Part shown: one piece after another, positions 18,641 to 28,400 of the stretch | How the letters are laid out: each line of letters starts with the position of its first letter | Position numbering within the stretch: the stretch's first letter is position 1 | Origin: Roseibium polysiphoniae | GTDB taxonomy: Bacteria > Pseudomonadota > Alphaproteobacteria > Rhizobiales > Stappiaceae | DNA: 64,000 nucleotides | Assembly (NCBI RefSeq): GCF_014842925.1 | Contig: NZ_JACYXJ010000002.1 | Location: 124,001 to 188,000 of the forward strand | Direction: 5' to 3' | Notes under the pieces: model-generated | Databases searched by the model: none | Seen by the model: the letters and a program-made list of their open reading frames with translations, nothing else | Told to the model about the DNA's origin: nothing | Translations under genes and position numbers: made by a program

Positions 18641-19597
18641 TTAGCTGTTCGGCAGATGGGCGGCGAGCGCCTCGAGCACTGCCATCCGCACGGCAACGCC
18701 CATTTCAACCTGTTCGCGAATGAGGCTCTGCGGCCCGTCGGCCACTTCCGGATCGATTTCCACACCACGGTTCATGGGGCCGGGGTGCATGACCAGGGCG
18801 TCCTCGCGGGCATAGCTCAGCTTGTCCCGGTCCAGTCCGTAGTAGCGGTAGTATTCGCGCACGGAGGGAATGAAGGCACCGCTCATGCGTTCGCGCTGCA
18901 GGCGCAGCATCATGACGATGTCCGCGCCTTTGAGGCCTTCGCGCATGTCGCGGAAGACTTCCACGCCCATCTTCTCGATGCCGCTGGGCAGCAGAGTGGA
19001 GGGCGCGATCACCCGGACGCGTGCGCCCAGCGCATTGAGCAGGATGATGTTGGAGCGGGCCACGCGGGAATGGGTGATGTCGCCGCAGATGGCAACGGTC
19101 AGCCGCGCGATCTTGCCCTTGTGCCGGCGGATCGTCAGCGCGTCGAGCAGAGCCTGGGTCGGGTGCTCGTGCGGACCATCGCCGGCGTTGACCACGGAGC
19201 AGCCGATCTTGCGGGCCAGCAGATGCACCGCACCGGCGGCGTGGTGGCGGACCACCAGAAGGTCGGGATGCATGGCGTTCAGTGTCGCGGCGGTGTCGAT
19301 CAGGGTTTCGCCCTTTTTCACCGACGACTGGGACACAGCCATGTTCATCACATCGGCGCCGAGCCGTTTTCCGGCCAGCTCGAAGGATGATTGGGTTCTG
19401 GTGGAGGCCTCGAAAAACAGGTTGATCTGCGTTCGGCCGCGAAGGACGGGCTTGATCTTTTCGACCTGGCGGCTGACCTCAACGGCTTCATCCGCACGGT
19501 CGAGGAGACCGAGAATTTCGTGGGGTTGAAGTCCTTCAATGCCCAGCAAATGGCGATGGGGGAAAGAACTCAATCGATGGGGATCAGGTGCGCTCAT
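18641..19597 (-). CDS. pyrB: Aspartate carbamoyltransferase catalytic subunit
   Basis: Second enzyme of de novo pyrimidine synthesis: carbamoyl phosphate plus aspartate to carbamoyl-aspartate. The carbamoyl-phosphate loop [37 protein letters not shown] and [12 protein letters not shown] are all intact. The frame is open to 19636, with ATGs at 19606 and 19597. I use 19597 (MSAPDPHRL, 318 residues), since the conserved part starts at FPHRHLLGI, but none has a clear Shine-Dalgarno. It is followed closely by the pyrC-like gene. No pyrI is nearby. Confidence 0.94.
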   Translation of the reverse strand: MSAPDPHRLSSFPHRHLLGIEGLQPHEILGLLDRADEAVEVSRQVEKIKPVLRGRTQINLFFEASTRTQSSFELAGKRLGADVMNMAVSQSSVKKGETLIDTAATLNAMHPDLLVVRHHAAGAVHLLARKIGCSVVNAGDGPHEHPTQALLDALTIRRHKGKIARLTVAICGDITHSRVARSNIILLNALGARVRVIAPSTLLPSGIEKMGVEVFRDMREGLKGADIVMMLRLQRERMSGAFIPSVREYYRYYGLDRDKLSYAREDALVMHPGPMNRGVEIDPEVADGPQSLIREQVEMGVAVRMAVLEALAAHLPNS

Positions 19598-19680
19598 CGA
19601 GATCATGGCTATAGGCGCGAATGATCGATTCCACAAGCTTTAAAGGCTGCCGGCGCGATTGATCCACCTGTTATTTCGCG

Positions 19681-20610
19681 TCAGCCAAGCAAAGCGAGCG
19701 CGACCGGAATGGTGACCATGGCGGCAAGCGTTTGAAGTGTCAGGATTTCCGCCATCAGTTTCGCGTCGCCGCCCATCAACCGGGCCAGAAGGAAGGAATT
19801 GCTGGCCGACGGCACCGAACAGGCAATGAGAATGGCGATATGCGCGCTGCCTGTCACACCGAACAGGGCGGCGAAACCGGCGCCGACGAGCGGGCTGATC
19901 AGGAGGCGGATAAAGGTTCCGCTGGAGAGCGCAGGGCCCGGGCGGCGCAGGGAGTTCAGATCAAGGCTTGCGCCGACGCAGATGATGCCGACGGGCAGGG
20001 CAGCTGCGCCGAGCATGGTCAGTGTTGTCTGGGCGATCGACGGGATCGGAATGGCCAGAACATTGAAGAAGATGCCTGCGGCGATCGCGATGTTGAAGGG
20101 GTTGGTGTAAAGATCGCGCGCGACTTTCGCGACCGTAGGCGCTTCGCCGCTGTCGCCGTAGCGCGACAGAACCAGAATGCTGGCAATGTTCAGCACGGGG
20201 ATCATGACCACCATGGCAATGGCGAGCAGCGCCACGCCTTCGGCGCCGATCAGGCTGTCGGCCATGGCCAGTGCCAGAAAGCCGTTCCAGCGCACCGAGC
20301 CTTGAAAGATCGAGGTGAACCGGGGGCCATTGATCGCAAAGCGGGCCTGCAGGAAAGGCCGCAGAGCCAGCACCAGCAGCATCATCACGGAGATGGCGCA
20401 CAGGAGCGACAGACCCATGGACAGGGTCGGCAGCCGTCCGAAGTCCGCAAGGGCGATGGATTGAAACAGAATTGCCGGGAACAGCAGAAAATAGGCGAGC
20501 CGTTCGATGCCGGACCATTGATCCCGGCTGATGATGTTGGTTCGTTCAAGGGCATAACCGAGAGCGGTGATCAGAATGATCGGCAACAGGGCGGCAAGGG
20601 TCATCAGCAT
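19681..20610 (-). CDS. AEC family permease
   Basis: A 309-residue integral membrane protein with about ten hydrophobic segments in two halves, matching the auxin efflux carrier family. Bacterial members such as MleP and MdcF move malate, malonate or other small acids. It starts MLMTLAALLPIILITALGYAL, and the conserved polar break near VGIICVGASLDLN lies in the second half. It is a single gene between ruvX and pyrB on the same strand. The substrate is unknown. The family call is firm, the function general. Confidence 0.85.
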   Translation of the reverse strand: MLMTLAALLPIILITALGYALERTNIISRDQWSGIERLAYFLLFPAILFQSIALADFGRLPTLSMGLSLLCAISVMMLLVLALRPFLQARFAINGPRFTSIFQGSVRWNGFLALAMADSLIGAEGVALLAIAMVVMIPVLNIASILVLSRYGDSGEAPTVAKVARDLYTNPFNIAIAAGIFFNVLAIPIPSIAQTTLTMLGAAALPVGIICVGASLDLNSLRRPGPALSSGTFIRLLISPLVGAGFAALFGVTGSAHIAILIACSVPSASNSFLLARLMGGDAKLMAEILTLQTLAAMVTIPVALALLG

Positions 20611-20701
20611 GAGTTTGGCTCAGCAAGATTTTGGTAGGACGTGAAAGATCGGAAAAGGCGCGGGGCGCTTCGGGAAAGAGCTGCAGTCTAGCCGAGTTGG
20701 C

Positions 20702-21226
20702 TCAATCGTCCAAGCCGTCATCTGCCGAGCCATCGCCGAATGTTGCCGCGCTCTGCATATGACCAAGCCGGTCGAGAAAGCCTTGCAGGATGTAGGCAGC
20801 TGCCATCTTGTCGACGACTTCGGCGCGCCGGGCGCGGCTTGAATCGGCCTCCAGCAGCGTGCGGGTCACGGCGGCGGTCGACAGGCGCTCATCCCAATAG
20901 GTGATGGGCAGCTCCGTCTTGGGCGCGAGATTGCGGGCAAATGCGCGGGTGGCCTGAACCCTTGGGCCCTCGGTGCCGTCCATGTTGAGCGGTAGGCCAA
21001 GAACGATGCCGCCGACATCCTGCTGCGCACAGATCTTGAGAAGGTGCTCGGCGTCGAGGGTGAATTTCTTGCGCCTGATGGTTTCCATCGGCGAGGCGAT
21101 GCCGCGGCCGACATCGGACAGGGCAAGGCCGATGGTCTTGGTGCCGAGATCAAGGCCGATCAACCGTTTGGTCGTGGGCGTGGCCTGAACAAAGTCTTCA
21201 AGCGAAAGGGAGGGGTCATTTGCCAT
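20702..21226 (-). CDS. ruvX: Putative pre-16S rRNA nuclease / Holliday junction resolvase YqgF
   Basis: A 174-residue RNase H-like fold protein of the YqgF/RuvX family, involved in 5' maturation of 16S rRNA. The motifs are [17 protein letters not shown] (first catalytic Asp), [27 protein letters not shown] (catalytic Glu), and the C-terminal [14 protein letters not shown] with the last Asp. The extra N-terminal LSLEDFVQ segment and the acidic C-terminus are normal for alphaproteobacteria. In rhizobia it commonly lies beside gatC. Here a TRAP operon and other accessory genes separate it from gatC by about 10 kb. Confidence 0.93.
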   Translation of the reverse strand: MANDPSLSLEDFVQATPTTKRLIGLDLGTKTIGLALSDVGRGIASPMETIRRKKFTLDAEHLLKICAQQDVGGIVLGLPLNMDGTEGPRVQATRAFARNLAPKTELPITYWDERLSTAAVTRTLLEADSSRARRAEVVDKMAAAYILQGFLDRLGHMQSAATFGDGSADDGLDD

Positions 21227-21370
21227 AGCCGGGCTTTATCAGGCGTGCGGTCTGAAGGCCAGAGAAAGGCGGCGTGCTGGCTATTGAAGCCCTCTTTGCA
21301 GCTCCAGGCGGGAGCTTGACCGGAAAGAGGCTGATGGTTGGGCACACTGCCTGAATTCTATGCGTCTTTG

Positions 21371-21409
21371 GTATGCAATCGATATCAATTTCGAGATTTT
21401 GTATACAAA
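21371..21409. promoter_or_regulatory. Candidate GntR-type operators upstream of the TRAP operon
   Basis: The AT-rich 311-bp gap 21227-21537 holds GTATGCAATC at 21371-21380 and the perfect palindrome TTTGTATACAAA at 21398-21409. The GT-AT-AC core suits FadR/FCD-type GntR regulators, and one is encoded just beyond the TRAP genes. The same 10-mer (inverted) plus a GTATAC core recur at 41602-41636. No other gene is in this gap. Confidence 0.5.
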
Positions 21410-21537
21410 GTTTTGCATCTGTTTTTTGTATCATATTGAAAAATATGAATTTTATAAAACTGGCATTGTTCTTGTATTGGAGTTTTCGACGCTTCGCAGC
21501 GCTCCAATCCCTCCCGATTGCACAAGGACGATTTGAC

Positions 21538-22620
21538 ATGCAACGCAGGAAATTTCTGAAAGGTGGTCTGATGGCCGCCGCGGCCGCGCCGCTCGCGGCC
21601 CCTTCGATCGCGCGCGCCCAGGAGAGTTTCTCCTGGAAAATGACCAACGCCTATGGCCCGGGCTCGCCCTTCTACGTCGAAGGCCCTGGCAGCCCCACAG
21701 ACTTCTGCAAGAAGGTGGAGGCCATGTCCGGTGGCCGTCTGAAGATCCAGCACTTTGCGGCTGGTGAGCTGATTCCGGCGCTGGAGGGCTTTGACGCCGT
21801 GCGCAGCGGCACCGTCGAGATGAATGCGGCGAACGCCTACTTCTGGGCGGGCAAGATGCCTGCTGCCCAGTATTTCACCACGGTTCCTTTCGGACTCAAC
21901 TTCCAGGGCATGAACGCCTGGCTTTACCACGGTGGCGGCCAGCAGCTCTGGGACGAGCTTTATGAACCGCTCGGCCTCAAGGCCATGCCGATGGGCAACA
22001 CCGGCGTGCAGATGACCGGCTGGTTCCGCGAGCCAATCACGAAGATCGAAGACTTCCAGGATCTCAAGATGCGGATCCCCGGTCTTGCGGGCAAGGTCTA
22101 CGCGCAGCTGGGCGTGGACGTGAAGCTGCTTCCGGGCGGTGAGATCTTCCCGGCGCTGGAGCGCGGTGTGATCGATGCTGCCGAATTCGTCGGCCCGTAT
22201 CAGGACCGTCGTCTCGGTCTGCAGAACGCCGCCAAATACTACTACACGACCGGTTGGCATGAGCCGTCCAACGCCACGGAACTGCTGGTCAACAAGGCGG
22301 CCTGGGAAAGCCTCCCGGCCGATCTTCAGGCGATCGTCCAGAGCGCTGCCATGGCCTGCAATCTGGAAAGCCACACATGGTGTGAGGCCAACAATGCGGC
22401 GGCCCTGGTTGATCTGGTCGAGAACTACGGCGTGACCGCCGACGTTCTGCCGGCTGACGTGGTGACCAAGCTGAAGGAAGTCACTCTGGAGACGCTTGCT
22501 GCCGGTGCTGAGGCAGATCCGGCGACCAAGAAGGTTCACGATGCCTTCATGGCCTTCAAGAAGGAACACGACATGTGGTCCCAGATCTCCGAGAAGCCCT
22601 ACCACATGATGGCAGGCTAA
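21538..22620 (+). CDS. TRAP transporter substrate-binding protein (DctP/TakP-like)
   Basis: A 360-residue periplasmic binding protein. The N-terminus MQRRKFLKGG plus an alanine-rich stretch ending in ARA is a Tat-type signal. The frame is open from 21373, but AAGGA lies before the ATG at 21538. The fold matches DctP-family solute receptors (KKVEAMSGGRLKIQHF, KMRIPGLAGKVYAQLG). The segment AAEFVGPYQDRRLGL followed by KYYYTTGWHEP resembles the TakP group, which binds 2-oxo acids or lactate, so a small carboxylate is the likely ligand. It is the first gene of a TRAP operon with the small and large permease subunits. Confidence 0.9.
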   Translation: MQRRKFLKGGLMAAAAAPLAAPSIARAQESFSWKMTNAYGPGSPFYVEGPGSPTDFCKKVEAMSGGRLKIQHFAAGELIPALEGFDAVRSGTVEMNAANAYFWAGKMPAAQYFTTVPFGLNFQGMNAWLYHGGGQQLWDELYEPLGLKAMPMGNTGVQMTGWFREPITKIEDFQDLKMRIPGLAGKVYAQLGVDVKLLPGGEIFPALERGVIDAAEFVGPYQDRRLGLQNAAKYYYTTGWHEPSNATELLVNKAAWESLPADLQAIVQSAAMACNLESHTWCEANNAAALVDLVENYGVTADVLPADVVTKLKEVTLETLAAGAEADPATKKVHDAFMAFKKEHDMWSQISEKPYHMMAG

Positions 22621-22627
22621 CGGCTCC

Positions 22628-23158
22628 ATGCTGAAGATCCTTGATCTTGTTTCGGACGGCGCGTCTTGCGCCGTCCGTTTCATTGGTTCCGTCGCGGCGT
22701 GGAGCGGACTGGCGCTTGTGCTGCTCGTCGCGTTTAACGTTCTGGCGCGATACCTGTTTTCCTACTCGACGGTGGGATTGCAGGAGGCCGAGTGGCACCT
22801 GATGGCGGTGGCGGCCTTGTTCGGCATGTCCTATGGGCTTAATCAGGGGGGCGAGGTGCGCGTGGACATCTTTTATGCCCGCTATTCCCCTCGCGCGAAG
22901 GCCATCATTGATGTGATCGGCAATGCCGCGTTGTGCATCGTCGCGGTCTATGTGGTCAGTCTTTCGATCAACTATGTCACCAGCAGCTACGCCATCATGG
23001 AAGGGTCGCCCGATCCGGGCGGGTTGCCGATGCGCTTCCTGCTGAAGGCGGCCATTCCGGCGGCTTTCGTGCTTCTCGCCCTTCAGGCCTTCGCCATGAC
23101 GCTGAGAGCAATTGGCGAGCTCACTGACACCGGTTCCAGACACTCAGGCAGCGCATAA
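22628..23158 (+). CDS. TRAP transporter small permease subunit (DctQ-like)
   Basis: A 176-residue protein with four predicted membrane helices, starting 7 bp after the receptor gene. LQEAEWHLMAVAALFGMSYGL around the second helix and VRVDIFY after it are standard DctQ features. It assembles with the large subunit to import the ligand delivered by the receptor, driven by a sodium or proton gradient. Confidence 0.9.
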   Translation: MLKILDLVSDGASCAVRFIGSVAAWSGLALVLLVAFNVLARYLFSYSTVGLQEAEWHLMAVAALFGMSYGLNQGGEVRVDIFYARYSPRAKAIIDVIGNAALCIVAVYVVSLSINYVTSSYAIMEGSPDPGGLPMRFLLKAAIPAAFVLLALQAFAMTLRAIGELTDTGSRHSGSA

Positions 23159-23189
23159 GACGCCTGCTCACAACACAAAGACACTCGTC

Positions 23190-24515
23190 ATGCCCCTTAC
23201 TGACATGCTGCCGTTGTTGATGGTCGGTGCGTTCTTCGTGCTGCTTCTTGGCGGTATTCCGGTTGCCATCTGTCTGGCCGTGACCGGTTTTGTTTTCGGC
23301 TACATCGGCTTCGGGCCGGTCCTGTTCAATCTGATTCCGGCGCGTATCTTCGGCGTCGTGACGAATTACACGCTGCTGGCCCTGCCGCTTTTCATCTTCA
23401 TGGGCATCATGCTCGAAAAGTCGAAGATCGCCGAGGAGCTGCTCGATGTGATCGGGCTGGCCATGGGGGGCCTGCGCGGCGGCATGGCTCTGGCCATCGT
23501 CCTCGTCGGTGTCCTGATGGGGGCCGCTTCGGGCGTTGTCGGGGCGACGGTGGTCACGATGGGGCTGATTGCGCTCGGGCCGCTGTTGAACCGGGGCTAC
23601 AATCGCGCTGTTTCGGCCGGCGTCATATGTGCCTCTGGAACGCTTGGACAGATCATCCCGCCCAGCCTCGTGCTCATTCTGCTTGCGGACATCATGGGCG
23701 AGAGCGTTGGAACCCTTTTTGCCGCAGCGCTGATCCCCGGACTTGTGCTTTCCGGTCTCTTTGTTGCGTTCATTCTTCTTCTTGGGGTCTTCAAGCCTCA
23801 CATGGTTCCGGCCTTTCCGCCCGATGAGAGAGCGCAATATTCATCCACCGACATCGCGCTGAAGCTGTTGAAGGTCGTCGTGCCGCCGCTGGCGCTGATT
23901 TTCCTGGTGCTCGGATCGATCATTGGCGGGGTTGCCGCACCGACCGAGGCAGCCTCCATGGGAGCCTTCGGCTCGATCGTCCTGGCGATCCTTTATGGCC
24001 GGATGAGCTTTTCCGTCATGAAGGAGACGGTGCAGTCGGCCTTTGTCACCAGTGCCATGGTGTTCTTCATTCTCGTCATGGCCCAGCCGTTCGGTCTGGC
24101 CTTCCGGGGGCTTGGCGGTGAACATCTGGTCCAGGACGCCTTTGCGCTGGTGCCGGGCGGGCTGGACGGTCAGATCCTGTTCCTGATGCTGATCCTCTTT
24201 GTGCTGGGCTTTTTCCTGGAGTGGATCGAAATTTCCTATATCGCCCTGCCACTGTTTCTGCCGATTTTCATGCAGGCAGGCGTGGACATGGCCTGGATTG
24301 CCATTCTCGTTGCGGTCAATCTTCAGACGTCCTTCTTGACGCCGCCGTTCGGTTGGGCCTTGTTCTTTCTGAAGGGTGTGGCTCCGCCAGAGCTGAAGAC
24401 CGGCGATATCTACAAGGGGGTGATCCCCTTCATTGGTCTGCAGCTGATTGGCCTTGCGCTGGTGTTCTTCTTTCCAGCGCTCGCCACCTGGCTGCCGGAC
24501 GCGATCGGCTGGTAA
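23190..24515 (+). CDS. TRAP transporter large permease subunit (DctM-like)
   Basis: A 441-residue protein with about twelve membrane helices, the DctM/GtsM conducting subunit. Typical motifs are FMGIMLEKSKIAEELLD, GASSGVVGATVVTMG-like (MGAASGVVGATVV), SGTLGQIIPPSLVLILLAD, and NLQTSFLTPPFGWALFFLKG at the end. The frame runs back to 23112, overlapping dctQ. The ATG at 23190, 31 bp after the dctQ stop, begins the first helix. It is followed by a strong hairpin and the convergent GntR gene. Confidence 0.93.
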   Translation: MPLTDMLPLLMVGAFFVLLLGGIPVAICLAVTGFVFGYIGFGPVLFNLIPARIFGVVTNYTLLALPLFIFMGIMLEKSKIAEELLDVIGLAMGGLRGGMALAIVLVGVLMGAASGVVGATVVTMGLIALGPLLNRGYNRAVSAGVICASGTLGQIIPPSLVLILLADIMGESVGTLFAAALIPGLVLSGLFVAFILLLGVFKPHMVPAFPPDERAQYSSTDIALKLLKVVVPPLALIFLVLGSIIGGVAAPTEAASMGAFGSIVLAILYGRMSFSVMKETVQSAFVTSAMVFFILVMAQPFGLAFRGLGGEHLVQDAFALVPGGLDGQILFLMLILFVLGFFLEWIEISYIALPLFLPIFMQAGVDMAWIAILVAVNLQTSFLTPPFGWALFFLKGVAPPELKTGDIYKGVIPFIGLQLIGLALVFFFPALATWLPDAIGW

Positions 24516-24544
24516 GGTCCGGCTGATTGCACGCAGCATCGCTT

Positions 24545-24572
24545 GACGGCGGCCGGGAGATCGGCCGCCGTC
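24545..24572. terminator. Strong GC hairpin between convergent genes
   Basis: A perfect 11-bp stem (GACGGCGGCCG / CGGCCGCCGTC) with a 6-base loop lies between the ends of the TRAP operon and the GntR gene. No T-run follows, so it may act with Rho or mainly protect 3' ends. Confidence 0.6.
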
Positions 24573-24583
24573 TGCGTTGTCGC

Positions 24584-25294
24584 CTAGCCCATGCGGGAGA
24601 GGGCGGCCTTGGCGGCGCTCAGGAGGTGCCGGCGTAGGGATTTTTCTGCTTCCCGGGCATTGCTGTCGAGGATCGCGGTGACAATCGCCGTGTGCTCTTC
24701 GTTGGATTTCTTCATCCGGGCGGCAATGCGAAGCTGTGACTTGCGGAAAGGGGCGAGTTTCAGCCGAAGTCCATTGGCCACCTCGATCAGTTCTTCATTG
24801 TGCGTGCCAGCAAAGATGGCGGTGTGAAAATCCGTATTGGCCCGCTCGTACTCGTCATAGCGACCATTCTCTGCCATCTCCGCCATGGAAAGATGAAGCT
24901 CCTCAAGAGCTGCGCGCTCGCTCATGGTCATGCGCTGGGCGGCGAGGCGGCCACAGGTGGCTTCGATCTCGCTCATGGTCTCGAACAGGTTGTCGATCCG
25001 TTCGCGGGTGATGTTGGCGACGATGACACCGCGATAGGGCACCCGCTCGGCAAGCGATCTCGAGGCCAGGACGTGGAGCGCTTCGCGCACGGGCGTGCGG
25101 GACACGCCGAAGCGTTCGGTGAGCGCCAACTCGTCCAGCTTGCTGCCGCCTGCCAGCGTCCCTGCAATGATCTCCGCCTCGAGTTGATCTGCGATGATCG
25201 CACTGTGGAGCCGCTTGGGCGCGTCTCCGGTTTCGCCCTCAAGAGAAGTCATGTGATCAGGGTTGTCGTGGGAAGGGGCGTCTTGCGATGTCAT
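24584..25294 (-). CDS. GntR family regulator, FCD (FadR) type
   Basis: A 236-residue regulator with an N-terminal winged helix (LTERFGVSRTPVREALHVLA) and an all-helical C-terminal FCD domain, which in this subfamily binds small carboxylates through a metal site. It is convergent with the TRAP operon, so it is the natural candidate to control it, probably as a repressor released by the substrate. Palindromic GTATAC elements before the TRAP receptor gene fit FadR-type sites. An ATG 14 codons in (MTSLEG) is another possible start. Confidence 0.9.
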   Translation of the reverse strand: MTSQDAPSHDNPDHMTSLEGETGDAPKRLHSAIIADQLEAEIIAGTLAGGSKLDELALTERFGVSRTPVREALHVLASRSLAERVPYRGVIVANITRERIDNLFETMSEIEATCGRLAAQRMTMSERAALEELHLSMAEMAENGRYDEYERANTDFHTAIFAGTHNEELIEVANGLRLKLAPFRKSQLRIAARMKKSNEEHTAIVTAILDSNAREAEKSLRRHLLSAAKAALSRMG

Positions 25295-25431
25295 TTTGGC
25301 TGAATAGGTCCGCTTAAGTTACGAAATCATCGAAGCAATTTCCGACGGATCGGGCAAGGGGCAAAGGCTGTTTCCTACAAGAATGGCAGCGCTCGGACGG
25401 GCTTGGTGACCGAAACATCGTCGGGCTTAAT

Positions 25432-27846
25432 TCACACAGCCTGCTTTAGCCTTTCGTGATAGGCGTGCACCGAATTTCGGGATTGATTGCTCAGCCAGTC
25501 GTTCAGCTCATCGAGCGGCATGCTCTTAGCGAAATAATAGCCCTGGAGGCAATTGGCGCCGAGGCGGGTCGCAAATTCGGCGTGCTGCAGTGTCTCCACA
25601 CCCTCGGCCACGGTCTTGCAGTCCAGCTTGCGCGCCATGTCGAAGGTCGATTCGAGAATGGCCCTTATGCGGTCATCTTCAAACGCGCCGACAATGATCG
25701 AGCGGTCGATCTTGAGGAAGTCGACGGGAAGTCTGGCCAGCCGCGCGATGTTGGAATAGCCCTTGCCGAAATCGTCGATTGAGACCCTGTAGCCGCTCTT
25801 GTGCAATCGTTTGAAAGCATCCACCGCCTGGTCCTCAGAGACAAACAGGGCGTCTTCGGTGACTTCAATCTCAAGTCGCTGCGCATCGAAGCCGAGTTCG
25901 TCGCGAATGGCGTCAACGCTTTCAACGAAGCCCGGTGTCACGAAGTGTCCAGGACCGATGTTGACGGACATGAAGATGTCTTGGCCGGCCTTGGCCAGGG
26001 CCATCTGATCTTTCATGGCGCGTTTGACGACCCATTCTCCAAGGGCGGAGATCGCGGGAGAATTGGCGATTGCAGGCAGCCAGTAGTCCGGCATGAATCG
26101 GCCATATTCGGGATGGTTCCAGCGCACCAATGCCTCGACGCCACAAACTTTCTGGCGGTGGGCACAGATTTTCGGCTGGTACTCGAGAAAGAAGCCGTCC
26201 GTATCGATCGCGTCGAGAACGTCGCGGCGTATCTCCGCCGTCGACCGGGCGCCGATTTCAGGCGAATAGAGCTCTGACCGGTTCTTGCCGCTGTTCTTGG
26301 CGTGATACATGGCGATGTCAGCGCGCTTGATCAGCTCCTCGACGTCTTGTGCATCTTGAGGGAAACGCGAGCAGCCGATGCTGGCGCTCTTGTTCAGTGT
26401 GAAGGGCAATTCGTGAACTGGGCTGGCCAATTCAGCGCGCAGAACATCCAGGAACGCCTGGATTCCATCCTCATCGACCAGGCCCTGGACCATGATGATG
26501 AATTCGTCGCCGCCAATGCGGGAGACGACCGGGCTTGCGAGCGGTTCAGAGCCGGTTTGGCTCTCGCAGGCCTGAAGGCCGCCGGTGACCTTGAGGATCT
26601 GAGTGGCGCATACCCTGAGCAATTGGTCACCGGCATCATGACCGTGGAGGTCGTTGACCTCCTTGAAGTTATCCAGATCGATCAGAACCATGATGCCACC
26701 GGGCGTTCCATGCTTGTTTCCGGCAAGGATCGGGGCGGCGACCGACTGGAGGTGGGCCCGGTTCGGCAACCCGGTGATCGTGTCGCTGAAGGCCAGGGCC
26801 TCGATCTTTCGCCCGGATTCCGTGACACGGTGGACCATGGTGTTGTAGCTGTCGCGGAAATCCTTGATTTCCTCGAAAGGAAACAGGTCACTCTTGCTTT
26901 CGACCGCATGGAGTTGCCGCTCGCGGGCATTGGTCTTCATGACCGTGGCAAGTCGTTCCAGCGGCGCCGACAAGGACCGAGCAAACAGCAAACCGATGCC
27001 CAGGGTGCCTGTCAAGGCGATGGCAAGGATGAGGAATACCGAGGACCGGTTGGCATAGACCTTGTCGTAGATCTCCGAGATCGGCTGGGGAACCATGACA
27101 CCCCAGCCGGGTCCGGGCACGGAGGTCAGGCCGGCAATCATGTTGCCCTTCAGCGCTGGCGAATAGAATTCCTCGATCCCGGTCTCGCCGTTCATCATGC
27201 GCGCCACGGATGACACCTGTGAGATGTTCTTTCGGCTTGCGATCCAGTCCTCTCGTGGGTGGGCCAGAACATTGCCGAACTGATCCACGATGGCAGCGTG
27301 GCCCCGGATGCCGAAGCTGATGCTCTTGCCGAGCCTTACAAAATACCGTGTGCTGATTTCACCAATTGCGTAATGGGTTCCAAAATCGCGTATCAAATAG
27401 AGGACATTCTCGCCGGTCTTGTTCTCCATGACATTGGAAAACACCGTTCGCGACGGCGTGGCGAAATTGGAAACAGCGGACATAAGTGCGGGGTCGATCA
27501 CCTCGACCGGCGCGTGCCCGAAGGTTGCCATCTGCTGCCGCACTTCACCGGTCTTCTTGTCGACGTTGAGAATGCACAGCATGTTCAGCTGCCGGAGCAG
27601 ACGCTTCATGGCGTCCGTGGAGGCTCCTTGCGTCAAGGTCGCGCTGACGGATTCAAAAGCGGCAACGACGTCCTGCTGGTATCGCTCCAGCGCGAAGCTC
27701 AGGTTTTGGGCGATCAGCAGGTGGCGATCTTCGACTTCGGTGAATTCTCTTTTGACGCCAATATGATATGACCAGGCGCTGAAAATGAGCGTCGGGATCA
27801 GGGTCGCAATAGTAAAAAGTACGATTAAAAAACTCCGGATTTTCAT
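25432..27846 (-). CDS. Cache-HAMP-GGDEF-EAL membrane protein
   Basis: An 804-residue cyclic-di-GMP protein. TM1 is at residues 5-25, then comes a large periplasmic sensor of the dCache kind (about 30-270), TM2 (about 275-295) and HAMP. The GGDEF domain has an intact RIGGDEF near residue 444 and no RxxD inhibitory site before it. The EAL domain starts with GVEALVRW near residue 570 and retains DDFGKGYSNIARL. Both catalytic signatures look intact, so synthesis, hydrolysis or both are possible. It is a single gene with about 550 bp of AT-rich DNA upstream. The sensed ligand is unknown. Confidence 0.92.
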   Translation of the reverse strand: MKIRSFLIVLFTIATLIPTLIFSAWSYHIGVKREFTEVEDRHLLIAQNLSFALERYQQDVVAAFESVSATLTQGASTDAMKRLLRQLNMLCILNVDKKTGEVRQQMATFGHAPVEVIDPALMSAVSNFATPSRTVFSNVMENKTGENVLYLIRDFGTHYAIGEISTRYFVRLGKSISFGIRGHAAIVDQFGNVLAHPREDWIASRKNISQVSSVARMMNGETGIEEFYSPALKGNMIAGLTSVPGPGWGVMVPQPISEIYDKVYANRSSVFLILAIALTGTLGIGLLFARSLSAPLERLATVMKTNARERQLHAVESKSDLFPFEEIKDFRDSYNTMVHRVTESGRKIEALAFSDTITGLPNRAHLQSVAAPILAGNKHGTPGGIMVLIDLDNFKEVNDLHGHDAGDQLLRVCATQILKVTGGLQACESQTGSEPLASPVVSRIGGDEFIIMVQGLVDEDGIQAFLDVLRAELASPVHELPFTLNKSASIGCSRFPQDAQDVEELIKRADIAMYHAKNSGKNRSELYSPEIGARSTAEIRRDVLDAIDTDGFFLEYQPKICAHRQKVCGVEALVRWNHPEYGRFMPDYWLPAIANSPAISALGEWVVKRAMKDQMALAKAGQDIFMSVNIGPGHFVTPGFVESVDAIRDELGFDAQRLEIEVTEDALFVSEDQAVDAFKRLHKSGYRVSIDDFGKGYSNIARLARLPVDFLKIDRSIIVGAFEDDRIRAILESTFDMARKLDCKTVAEGVETLQHAEFATRLGANCLQGYYFAKSMPLDELNDWLSNQSRNSVHAYHERLKQAV

Positions 27847-28400
27847 TCGGGGTTTTCCCTATGGTGTCGATAAAACCAATGCAATTTTGCCGATTGTGAG
27901 TATTGATAATATTAGCGAATGCCGCGTTTCTTCGATTTCGTTTTCGTCAAAGTGTATTTTTGTTGATTGAATACTGAGAGTTACATGTAAAAATTACCTA
28001 AAAATAGCGATGATATATGCAGCTAGTTTAATTTGTTATATTTTTCAGTTGGTTAGGCCCTGTTGTCTCCCGCGCTGTCTAAGGTGCCTGGTAATTCTGC
28101 TATTTTATGTTTTGTGAAAGTATTGGCGGAATATTCGCTCTGCCAGGCCGGCCGCAGATCCTGATACCCTGCAGAACAGGGGTGAAACAGGAAGGAGCTG
28201 CGCTCGACGTTGGCGTTTGAAGTACTGGGTTCTGCCGTATTTTGATCTGAGAAGTCTCGCCTTTGGCGTGTGTGAATTGACGGTTTCACTTTTCTTACTT
28301 TGACCTGATGGAACCATCTGATTTGTCGCCGAAGTGTCACTCAACGCTCGTATTCGAAGCTGGTCTTTTTGCGATAGCCAGCCACGAGGGAGAGCAAGCT
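27847..28400. other. 554-bp AT-rich divergent intergenic region
   Basis: It lies between the GGDEF-EAL gene and the PhoX-family gene, which point away from each other. Positions about 27850-28050 are strikingly AT-rich for this genome. The short frames here (for example 28053-28340 minus) have no ribosome binding site. It presumably holds two promoters; I see no recognisable operator or RNA element. Confidence 0.5.

Noticed and set aside
21385-22683. 432-codon minus-strand frame opposite the TRAP receptor gene
   Set aside because: Antisense shadow; covers the promoter region and a certain gene.
28053-28340. 95-codon minus-strand frame in the gap before the PhoX-family gene
   Set aside because: No start signal and random-looking composition in AT-rich promoter DNA.
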